Shown here: one piece after another, positions 21,973 through 28,177 of the stretch
Position numbering within the stretch: the stretch's first letter is position 1
How the letters are laid out: every line of letters starts with the position of its first letter
Source of the DNA: an uncultured Oscillibacter sp.
GTDB taxonomy: Bacteria > Bacillota > Clostridia > Oscillospirales > Oscillospiraceae
DNA length: 35,802 nt
Reading direction: 5' to 3'
NCBI GenBank assembly: GCA_910587875.1
Contig: CAJUOD010000015.1
Location: 1 to 35,802, forward strand
Program-made: the position numbers and the translations under genes
Notes under the pieces: model-generated
What the model was told of the DNA's origin: nothing
Databases searched by the model: none
The model's input: only the letters and a program-made list of their open reading frames with translations

Positions 21973-22001
21973 AGCATAGCACATTTTTCCACTCCGGTCA
22001 A
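21973..22001 (-). promoter_or_regulatory. Promoter of galM
   Basis: Minus strand: TTGACC (22001-21996), 17-bp spacer, TATGCT (21978-21973). Confidence 0.7.
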
Positions 22002-22007
22002 AGGGTT

Positions 22008-22021
22008 TTGTCCCGGGACAA
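22008..22021. promoter_or_regulatory. Perfect palindrome TTGTCCCGGGACAA between galM and dac genes
   Basis: 14 bp, fully self-complementary, six bases upstream of the galM -35 box (a class-II activator position) and about 60 bases before the divergent carboxypeptidase gene. The regulator is unknown. Confidence 0.5.
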
Positions 22022-22081
22022 CGTATGAATGTCCCCCCTGCCTCATAGGCTTAACCGACAAGTACAAGCAAAAGGGGGAGC

Positions 22082-23209
22082 ATGATGAAAAAGAGAGGAA
22101 TCGCGCTGCTGTGCGCCGCGCTGCTGCTGACCACCGGCGCCCGGGCCGTGGAGGTCTCCGCGCCGTCGGCCATTTTGATGGAGAAGGAGACGGGGACCGT
22201 CCTCTTCGCCAAGGACGAGCACAAGCAGCTGGAGCCCGCCAGCGTCACCAAGGTGATGACGCTGCTTTTGACCATGGAGGCCGTGGACAGCGGACAGCTG
22301 AAGTACGACGACATGGTGACGGCCTCGGCCCACGCCTGTTCCATGGGCGGGTCCCAGATCTGGCTGAAGGAGCACGAGCAGCTCAGCGTCAGCGATATGC
22401 TGAAGGCCGTCTGCGTGGTCTCCGCCAACGACTGCGCCGTGGCCCTGGCGGAGACGGTGTCCGGCAGCGAGGACGCCTTTGTGGAGCGGATGAACCAGCG
22501 GGCGGCGGAGCTGGGGATGAACGACACCACCTTCAAAAACGCCACGGGCCTCCCGGCGGCGGGCCACGTCACCTCGGCCTACGACATCGCCCTCATGAGC
22601 CGGGAGCTGATTTTAAACCACCCGGACATCCGGCAGTACACCACCATCTGGATGGACACCCTGCGGAACGGGGAGAGCCAGCTGGTGAACACGAACCGCC
22701 TGGTCCGGTTCTACGAGGGGGCCACGGGCCTGAAGACCGGGTCCACGGACAGCGCCCTGTACTGCCTCTCCGCCACGGCGGAGCGGGACGGCATGGAACT
22801 CATCGCCGTCATCATGAAGGGGGCCACCTCCGCCCAGCGCTTCGAGGATGCCCAGACCCTTTTGAATTACGGCTTCGCCTCCTATGCCCTGCGGAAAATC
22901 GTCCCGGAGACGGCCCTGCCCCCGGTGCCGGTGGAGCTGGGGACCCAGGCCACCGTCCAGCCGGTGCCCGGCGAGGGAGGGACGCTGCTGCTGGAGAAGG
23001 CCAAGGCGGGCAGCCTCGCCCAGTCCGTGGCGCTGGAGGAGAGCGTCCCCGCCCCCGTGGCCCTGGGGGACCGCCTGGGGACCCTGACGGTGACCTCCGG
23101 GGAGGAGGTCGTGGCGGAGATCCCCCTGCTGGCGGGGGAGGAGGTCCCCCGGGTGACCTACGGCCAGATGTTCCTGCGCCTCCTGAAAACCGCCTGCCTG
23201 GCGGGGTAA
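22082..23209 (+). CDS. Serine D-alanyl-D-alanine carboxypeptidase (PBP5/DacF type)
   Basis: An exported penicillin-binding protein (peptidase S11) that removes terminal D-Ala from wall peptides. The 375-residue product has a signal peptide (about 1-22, ending ARA). The three active-site motifs are S54-V-T-K57, S114-A-N116 and K218-T-G220 (GLKTGST). A PBP5 C-terminal beta domain (about 275-345) follows. The end (QMFLRLLKTACLAG) could be the usual amphipathic membrane anchor. Two adjacent ATGs (22082, 22085) follow AAAGGGGGAG; either may be used. It lies divergent from galM. In Bacillus related genes include dacA and sporulation dacF; I see no clear sporulation promoter here, so the subtype is left open. 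Confidence 0.94.
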   Translation: MMKKRGIALLCAALLLTTGARAVEVSAPSAILMEKETGTVLFAKDEHKQLEPASVTKVMTLLLTMEAVDSGQLKYDDMVTASAHACSMGGSQIWLKEHEQLSVSDMLKAVCVVSANDCAVALAETVSGSEDAFVERMNQRAAELGMNDTTFKNATGLPAAGHVTSAYDIALMSRELILNHPDIRQYTTIWMDTLRNGESQLVNTNRLVRFYEGATGLKTGSTDSALYCLSATAERDGMELIAVIMKGATSAQRFEDAQTLLNYGFASYALRKIVPETALPPVPVELGTQATVQPVPGEGGTLLLEKAKAGSLAQSVALEESVPAPVALGDRLGTLTVTSGEEVVAEIPLLAGEEVPRVTYGQMFLRLLKTACLAG

Positions 23210-23234
23210 GGCGGCTGCCCTGACGGGAAAGGAA

Positions 23235-23259
23235 ACAGACTGGACTTTGCCCAGTCTGT
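23235..23259 (+). terminator. Hairpin after the carboxypeptidase gene
   Basis: ACAGACTGG pairs with CCAGTCTGT around ACTTTGC. There is no T-run, so termination efficiency is doubtful. Confidence 0.4.
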
Positions 23260-23287
23260 GAACAAATGGCAAAATATGATTTATGGA

Positions 23288-23316
23288 TTGTTTTTTCCGG
23301 GGAAGTGTGGTATCCT
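23288..23316 (+). promoter_or_regulatory. Promoter of the small P-loop gene with downstream palindrome
   Basis: TTGTTT (23288-23293), 17-bp spacer, TATCCT (23311-23316). The inverted repeat CCTTG-AAATA-CAAGG (23314-23328) overlaps the -10 and start site. Confidence 0.45.
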
Positions 23317-23362
23317 TGAAATACAAGGCCACAGCAATTTAAAATGACAGGAGTGTTTTACT

Positions 23363-23773
23363 ATGGTTAGATTGATTATGGGCATGAAAGGTTCCGGCAA
23401 AACCAAGCAGCTCATCGAATTAATCAACAACGCGGCGAAAGACGAACCCGGAAACGTAGTCTGCATCGAGGCAAACCGAAACATGACCTACGATATCCAC
23501 TATCACATCCGCCTGATCGACGCGCATGAATACAAGCTCAACGGCTATGACCTGCTCCGGGGCTTCATCAGCGGGCTCCACGCGGGGAACTATGACATCT
23601 CCCATATGTTTATCGACAACTTCTGCAAAATCGTGGGCAGAGACGTGGACGGGGAGACCGAGACCTTCCTGAATTGGCTGGACGCGTTCGGAGAGCGGAA
23701 CAACATCAAGTTCACCGTGACTATCAGCGCCGACCCCGCTTCCGCCACCGAGGGAATGCAGAAATTCCTGTAA
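23363..23773 (+). CDS. Small P-loop NTP-binding protein, unknown
   Basis: A 136-residue soluble protein with Walker A GMKGSGKT (7-14) at the very N-terminus, a strand VVCIEANRNMTYDI, and a Walker-B-like HMFIDNF (about 86-92). The C-terminus (IKFTVTISADPASATEGMQKFL) resembles the strand 4 and sensor region of small ATPases. It lacks signature loops that would identify a known kinase. It is monocistronic, with its own promoter and a strong terminator. It looks like a conserved clostridial type that I recall only as hypothetical. Function not recognised. Confidence 0.83.
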   Translation: MVRLIMGMKGSGKTKQLIELINNAAKDEPGNVVCIEANRNMTYDIHYHIRLIDAHEYKLNGYDLLRGFISGLHAGNYDISHMFIDNFCKIVGRDVDGETETFLNWLDAFGERNNIKFTVTISADPASATEGMQKFL

Positions 23774-23789
23774 AAAAAGAACATGAGAA

Positions 23790-23824
23790 GGGCCCCGTTT
23801 CCAGAGAGAAACGGGGCCCCTTTT
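23790..23824 (+). terminator. Terminator after the P-loop gene
   Basis: GGGCCCCGTTTC pairs with GAAACGGGGCCC around a 6-base loop, then CTTTT. Confidence 0.88.
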
Positions 23825-23901
23825 ATGTCTGCCGATCTGCGTTGCCGTCGCTTCGGCCCGGAGAATCACCAGACTTCCAGAGCGCGATAAAGTTCTTTTT
23901 G

Positions 23902-23929
23902 GATACTTTTTCTCTCGAGAAAAAGTATC
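23902..23929. repeat. Perfect AT-rich hairpin at the stop of the SLH gene
   Basis: GATACTTTTTCTC and GAGAAAAAGTATC are exact complements separated by only TC. It covers the SLH gene's stop codon on the minus strand. No T-run follows, so it is not a standard terminator. Its low GC contrasts with its surroundings, which suggests a small dispersed repeat. Confidence 0.6.
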
Positions 23930-25418
23930 AGGGCATGGCTTCCAAAGTCTCCGGCAGGGTGTGGTTCAAATCCGAGAGGCAGAGGTGCCCGCCGCCGAAG
24001 AGGCGGGCCATCTGGGTCCGCTCCTTGATGGCCTGGCCGTTGAGGAACCAGACGTCGGGGCCCCCCTCCCGGACCAGGTAGGCGCAGGCGTAGCGGTCGG
24101 AGTAATGGGTTTTGGTGGTACGCTCCGCCGCCAGGGCCGTGATTTCCTTCCCGGTGAGGAACTCGGGGTCCCGGCCCTCCCAGACGGAGCCCAGGGAGGT
24201 GAGAATCAGCGTCAGCTTTCCGGCGTCCACCACGCCCCGGAGGCGGTTCAGGGAGTAATAGATCTGCTCCAGAGGCTCCAGGGGGGCCACGGTCCGCCCG
24301 GCGGCGGAGTCCTTTTTGTAGTCAAAGCGGAGGACCAGCCGGTCCGCGGCCTCGCCCAGGGCGGCGTAGTCATAGCCGAAGATGGTGCCCTTCCAGGCGG
24401 GGGCCTCCACGCCCACGTACAGGGGCCGCTCCCCCAGCTTTTCCCGGAGGCTCCGGACGGCGGCGGTGAGCACGTCCCGCTGGGTGACGGTGGTGAGGCC
24501 GGAGACCTCCAGGAAGAGGCCGTCGTAGCTCCCCTCCTCGATTGCTTTGAAGATGACGGCGGACAGCTTTTCCTCGTCGCCCTCCCGGAAGTGGTAGCCG
24601 TTTCCGGTGACGTAGAGCAGGGTCTTGGCCCCGGCGGCCACGGCGGCGGCGCGGACGGTCTGGGCCTCCGATTTTCCCATGGCGGGGGCGATCTGGGGCT
24701 CGCCGTTGTAGGTTAGCTTGGCCCCGGCGATGCCCACGGACTCCAGGCCTGTGAGATCCGGCAGGTCCTCCGCCGAGGCGGCGATGCCCATGCCGCTGGT
24801 GGTGGGCTCGTGGAGCTTGTCGTAGAGCCGCATGAGGATGGCGGCGGTCTGCTCCCGGGTGACATGGCCGTTGGGGGAGAAGGAGGTCACGGAGGTCCCG
24901 TCCATCAGTCCCATGCCGTAGGCCATGACGATGTAGCCGTTGTTGGCCTTCACGTCCCGGAAGGGGAGGGACATGTCCTGGATCAGCCCGGCCAGGCTGC
25001 CGTAGCCCAGGGCCCGGACCAGCATGGCGGCGGCCTCGCTGCGGGTGATGAGGTCGTCGGGGCGGAAGCTGCCGTCCTGGCTGGTGATGGCCCCCTGGTG
25101 ATAGGCGGACTCCAGCGCCCCGGCGTACCAGGCCTTTTCGTCCACGTCGTCATAGACGGTCCGGGCGGGGGAGGTGGGCTTCCAGCCCATGGCGCGGCAC
25201 AGCACCACGACAAACTCGGACCGGGACATCTCCTTCCCCACGCCGAAGCTGCCGTCGCTCTCGGGGTAGAAGTAGTGCAGGGCCACGCAGCGGTCGATGT
25301 CCTCCTTGGCCCAGAAGTCCTCCGGCACGTCGGACAGGGCGGAGGCGGGGACGGTGGACATGCCCGCCAGCAGGGCGCACAGCAGGAGGCAGGACAGGAC
25401 CCGTTGCAGTCGTTTCAT
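23928..25418 (-). CDS. Exported SLH-domain protein with degenerate glycoside-hydrolase-18-like domain
   Basis: A 496-residue secreted protein with a signal peptide (about 1-28, ending ASA). Three SLH repeats (about 29-215) contain the usual phrases: FWAKEDIDRCVAL, ITRSEAAAMLVRALGY and VTREQTAAILMRLYD. These anchor proteins to wall polymers. The C-terminal part (about 235-496) looks like a GH18-type TIM barrel: TLLYVTGNGYHF, SYDGLFLEVSGL at the place of the DGxxxDxE catalytic motif, and PLYVGVEAP. The Asp spacing of active chitinases/spore glucosaminidases is not intact, so it may bind rather than cut sugars. AAAGGAG precedes the ATG. It has its own promoter and stands alone. Confidence 0.85.
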   Translation of the reverse strand: MKRLQRVLSCLLLCALLAGMSTVPASALSDVPEDFWAKEDIDRCVALHYFYPESDGSFGVGKEMSRSEFVVVLCRAMGWKPTSPARTVYDDVDEKAWYAGALESAYHQGAITSQDGSFRPDDLITRSEAAAMLVRALGYGSLAGLIQDMSLPFRDVKANNGYIVMAYGMGLMDGTSVTSFSPNGHVTREQTAAILMRLYDKLHEPTTSGMGIAASAEDLPDLTGLESVGIAGAKLTYNGEPQIAPAMGKSEAQTVRAAAVAAGAKTLLYVTGNGYHFREGDEEKLSAVIFKAIEEGSYDGLFLEVSGLTTVTQRDVLTAAVRSLREKLGERPLYVGVEAPAWKGTIFGYDYAALGEAADRLVLRFDYKKDSAAGRTVAPLEPLEQIYYSLNRLRGVVDAGKLTLILTSLGSVWEGRDPEFLTGKEITALAAERTTKTHYSDRYACAYLVREGGPDVWFLNGQAIKERTQMARLFGGGHLCLSDLNHTLPETLEAMP

Positions 25419-25455
25419 ATGGTTCAGCTCCTTTTATGGTCAGGGTTGTCCTCCT

Positions 25456-25484
25456 ATCTTAGCAGATTTTTCCCCGCCCGTCAA
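25456..25484 (-). promoter_or_regulatory. Promoter of the SLH-domain gene
   Basis: Minus strand: TTGACG (25484-25479), 17-bp spacer, TAAGAT (25461-25456). Confidence 0.65.
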
Positions 25485-25511
25485 ACGCAAGCTGTCGAGG
25501 CGAAAAAGTTC

Positions 25512-25542
25512 TTGACTTGGAGCCCGCTCCAGGTGCTATGCT
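25512..25542 (+). promoter_or_regulatory. MerR-type promoter with 19-bp spacer and operator
   Basis: TTGACT (25512-25517) and TATGCT (25537-25542) are 19 bp apart. The spacer holds the inverted repeat TGGAG-CCCG-CTCCA (25518-25531). An over-long spacer with a palindrome inside is the classic layout on which MerR proteins act by untwisting DNA. Confidence 0.82.
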
Positions 25543-25574
25543 GAAGGGGAAAAGACACGCGAGGAGGCAGAGAC

Positions 25575-25955
25575 ATGACGATTCGGGAAGTGAGCGAGCG
25601 GTACGGCCTTTCCGCCGACACCCTGCGGTACTATGAGCGGGTGGGCCTGATCCCCCCGGTGCCCCGGAGCAAAAGCGGCGTCCGGGACTACGACGCGGCC
25701 TCCCTGGGCTGGGTGGAGCTCATCAAGTGCATGCGCTCCGCCGGGGTGGGCATCGAGGCGCTGACGGAGTACTGCCGCCTGTTCCAGCAGGGAGAGGAAA
25801 CCCTGGAGGCCCGGAAGGCCCTGCTGGTGGAGCAGCGGCGGCAGCTCAGGGAGCGGATGGAGGACATGCGGCGGTCTCTGGACCGGCTGGATGAGAAGAT
25901 CGAGAACTACGACCAGGGCCTGGCCCGGAAGGAGCGGGAGCTCCGGGGCGGCTAG
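25575..25955 (+). CDS. MerR-family transcriptional regulator, autoregulated
   Basis: A 126-residue regulator. The N-terminal winged helix (TIREVSERYGLSADTLRYYERVGLIPPVPRSKSGVRDY, about 2-40) is typical, followed by the long dimerisation coiled coil (about 75-120, rich in R/E/L heptads). There is no Cys cluster for metal sensing, so it is of the small-molecule or stress type. Many relatives with this N-terminus respond to aldehydes or redox stress. It has the textbook MerR promoter 33 bases upstream. Its stop TAG shares the palindrome CTAG with the stop of the convergent MFS gene. No plus-strand target gene follows, so it regulates itself and perhaps distant genes. Confidence 0.92.
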   Translation: MTIREVSERYGLSADTLRYYERVGLIPPVPRSKSGVRDYDAASLGWVELIKCMRSAGVGIEALTEYCRLFQQGEETLEARKALLVEQRRQLRERMEDMRRSLDRLDEKIENYDQGLARKERELRGG

Positions 25956-27190
25956 ACCCCGTCCAGCTCCCGGAACACGCCCCGGGACCAGAGTGCCGCC
26001 AGAGCCGCGGCTCCCGCCGCCCCCAGCAGCACGGCCCAGGCTGGGCAGGCCTCGAACAGGGCTCCGTACACCGCCTGGCCCAGGGGGGCGGCGCAGTTGG
26101 ACACCGCCATGATGAAGGCCATCACCTTCCCCAGCAGGTCCGGCGGCGTCCGGGCCTGGACGGCGGCGCTGAGCACCACCACCAGCAGGGTGGAGAGCAC
26201 CATGACGGCGAAGCTCATGGCCGTCACCCCCCACCAGCCTAAGATTGGCGGGACCCCCGGCAGCAGGGCCGCGCCCATGCCCGCCGCCGTGAGGCTGGCG
26301 GCCAGGAGGACGGCCCCGCCCCGCCGGAGGGGCAGCCGGGCTCCCAGGCAGGCCGTCAGCACGCCGCCGAAGAGCCCGCCCAGGCCCATGGCCCCCTGGG
26401 TGACTCCTAAGCGGCTGTCGCTCATGCCCAGGGCCTGGACCACGGATACGGGAATGCCCACCACCAGAGCGGCGGACAGCACCAGGTTGAAGAGGGCCAG
26501 CACCAGCATGACGGACAGGAACACCGGGCGGTCCCGGCGGATGAAGCGCCAGCTCTCCCCCAGATCCCGCCGGACCGTGGACAGCACGCTCCCCTCCGCC
26601 GGGCGGGGGCGGTGGGGAATGCGGATAAACAGCTCCATGACGGCGGAGAGGAAGAAGCAGCCCATGCCCACCCACAGAATGGGCCGGAGGCCGAAGGCCC
26701 CGAACAGCACGCCGCCGATGACCGGCCCCAGCAGGGCGGCCAGGGTGTCCACCATGTTGATGACGGCGTTGGCCCGGGTCAGCTGTTCCGGCGGGGCCAG
26801 CAGGGGAATGCTGGCCTGGACCGCCGGCTGATAGGCCCCGGCGATGCCGTAGAGCAGCATGAGGCAGGCGGCGATCAGCGGCGCCAGGGGCGCCCGCCCC
26901 AGGAGAAGAGTGAACAGCAGGATCAGGCCTGCCGTGGAGAAGTCCAGGAGGACCATGACGTTCCGCTTGTTCACCCGGTCCGCCGCCACGCCGCCGACGG
27001 GGGCGCACAGCACCGCCGGGATGAAGGCCGCCGCCCCCACCGCGCCGAACAGGGCCGGGGAGCCGGTCTGCCGCAGCAGGTAGAGGGGCAGGGCGAAGCG
27101 CAGGATGGCGCTGCCGAAGAGGGAGACGATCTGCCCGATGACCACCAGGGTGAAGTCCCGGCGGAACAGGGGCGCTTGGCACGTTTTCAT
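25952..27190 (-). CDS. MFS transporter (MFS_3-type efflux pump)
   Basis: A 412-residue inner-membrane protein with about 12 hydrophobic segments. Segment 1 is FTLVVIGQIVSLFGSAILRFALPLYLL; the MFS signature loop after TM2 is GGVAADRVNKRNVMVLLD. The PAVQASIPLLAPPEQLTRANAVI stretch is typical of the MFS_3/antibiotic efflux (MefA/enterobactin exporter-like) group. The start is ATG at 27190 with AAAAAAGGAG upstream. A perfect 10-bp-arm palindrome lies in its promoter region, sharing the ACCG..CGGT core with that of the adjacent tetR-type gene, which suggests repression by that regulator and induction by a toxic compound. The substrate is unknown. The last codon region overlaps the MerR gene by 4 bases. 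Confidence 0.92.
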   Translation of the reverse strand: MKTCQAPLFRRDFTLVVIGQIVSLFGSAILRFALPLYLLRQTGSPALFGAVGAAAFIPAVLCAPVGGVAADRVNKRNVMVLLDFSTAGLILLFTLLLGRAPLAPLIAACLMLLYGIAGAYQPAVQASIPLLAPPEQLTRANAVINMVDTLAALLGPVIGGVLFGAFGLRPILWVGMGCFFLSAVMELFIRIPHRPRPAEGSVLSTVRRDLGESWRFIRRDRPVFLSVMLVLALFNLVLSAALVVGIPVSVVQALGMSDSRLGVTQGAMGLGGLFGGVLTACLGARLPLRRGGAVLLAASLTAAGMGAALLPGVPPILGWWGVTAMSFAVMVLSTLLVVVLSAAVQARTPPDLLGKVMAFIMAVSNCAAPLGQAVYGALFEACPAWAVLLGAAGAAALAALWSRGVFRELDGV

Positions 27191-27217
27191 ATTGACGCTC
27201 CTTTTTTCTGAAAGTTT

Positions 27218-27238
27218 AAAAACCGACCGTCGGTTTTT
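27218..27238. promoter_or_regulatory. TetR-type operator in the MFS gene leader
   Basis: AAAAACCGAC-C-GTCGGTTTTT, perfect 10-bp arms, 28 bases before the MFS start. The ACCG/CGGT core matches the site in the TetR gene's own promoter. Confidence 0.75.
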
Positions 27239-27247
27239 ATATCTCCA

Positions 27248-27280
27248 AAAAGAAACTGCCCGCGCGCGGCAGTCTCTTTT
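27248..27280. terminator. Terminator between the TetR and MFS genes
   Basis: AAAAGAAACTGCC pairs with GGCAGTCTCTTTT (one mismatch, G-T on the minus strand) around CGCGCGC. It overlaps the TetR stop codon and has T-runs on both sides. Confidence 0.8.
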
Positions 27281-27948
27281 CAGACGGGAGTTTTTCCCGG
27301 CGGGTGCTGACCCAGCCCGGCGTAGTGCTCCAGCATCTCGATGCTCTCCCGGTCAATCATCTCGGGGATGCCGAAGCGGAAGAACAGCTGGTTGTAAATC
27401 TCACACCGGGCGCGGAGCTCCTCCGGGGTGGTGGGCTGGACCACGGGGTTGACCCAGCCGTCGGCCAGCAGCAGCATGGCCTCCGCCAGCTCCTTGGGAT
27501 GGTCCGTGCGGATGGAGCCGTCGGCCACGCCCTGGCGGATGACGGGCTCCAGGAATTCCGGCACGACCTCCGTAAAAAGGCTCTGTATTTCCGCCGCCAG
27601 AAACTTGGGGTTGTCGATGAGATAGGGCATCATGGAGTACATTTTCGACTGTCTGTCCGGGTGCAGGGAGACCTTGAAGATGGTCCGCAGCTTCTCCAGG
27701 CCGCCCATGGAGGGGTCGTCCCGAACGGCCGCCAGCGCCTCGGCGTTCCGCCGTCCGATGCGGTCGCAGACGGAGTAGAAAATGTCCTCCTTGGAGGTGA
27801 AGTGGTGGTAGATGGCCCCCTTGGAAAGGCCCGTCGCCTCGATGATGTCCTGGAGGGAGGCCCGGTCATAGCCCTTTTCAATGAACAGCCGCTCCGCCGT
27901 GTCCAGGATTTTCCGGATGGTCTCCTCCGGGTATTTGTTCCGTCCCAC
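27280..27948 (-). CDS. TetR-family regulator of the adjacent MFS pump
   Basis: A 222-residue repressor. The N-terminal TetR domain is clear: ETIRKILDTAERLFIEKGYDRASLQDIIEATGLSKGAIYHHFTSKEDIFYSV (about 8-59), with the recognition helix in GLSKGAIYHHF. The C-terminal ligand domain (about 70-220) is variable, as usual. The start is GTG at 27948, chosen because GAGGAGGGA lies 6 bases before it; upstream in-frame ATG lies beyond the operator. Its promoter carries a near-perfect 23-bp palindrome over the start site, and a related palindrome precedes the MFS gene. It is therefore predicted to repress itself and the pump until a drug-like ligand binds. Confidence 0.93.
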   Translation of the reverse strand: MGRNKYPEETIRKILDTAERLFIEKGYDRASLQDIIEATGLSKGAIYHHFTSKEDIFYSVCDRIGRRNAEALAAVRDDPSMGGLEKLRTIFKVSLHPDRQSKMYSMMPYLIDNPKFLAAEIQSLFTEVVPEFLEPVIRQGVADGSIRTDHPKELAEAMLLLADGWVNPVVQPTTPEELRARCEIYNQLFFRFGIPEMIDRESIEMLEHYAGLGQHPPGKTPV

Positions 27949-27962
27949 AGGGCATCCCTCCT

Positions 27963-27985
27963 CAAACAAACCGGCGGTCTGTTTG
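27963..27985. promoter_or_regulatory. TetR auto-operator
   Basis: A 23-bp palindrome CAAACAAACCG-G-CGGTCTGTTTG, with 10 of 11 arm positions pairing, between the -10 box and the ribosome site. Confidence 0.72.
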
Positions 27986-27986
27986 G

Positions 27987-28015
27987 AGTATAGCATAGGG
28001 GAAGGCCGCCGTCAA
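27987..28015 (-). promoter_or_regulatory. Promoter of the TetR-family gene
   Basis: Minus strand: TTGACG (28015-28010), 17-bp spacer, TATACT (27992-27987). Confidence 0.72.
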
Positions 28016-28076
28016 GGAAAATCGGGCGGGCCCCCGAGGGGGACTGCTGTTTTTTTCACAAAGCAGGTTTTCGCTC

Positions 28077-28105
28077 TTGCTTTTTCCAGGGAAACAGGGT
28101 ATAGT
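28077..28105 (+). promoter_or_regulatory. Promoter of pckA
   Basis: TTGCTT (28077-28082), 17-bp spacer, TATAGT (28100-28105), leaving a leader of about 65 bases. Confidence 0.62.
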
Positions 28106-28177
28106 AAACTAGTAAATCCAGCGGCCCTGCCGCCTCAACGGGCGCAGGCGTTTTGACATTCTAAAGGAGGAACAGAT

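Noticed and set aside
25536..27182. Minus-strand open frame of 548 codons overlapping the MFS and MerR genes in another frame
   Set aside because: Its Pro/Gly/Arg-rich product has no motif, while the real frame gives a complete MFS protein.
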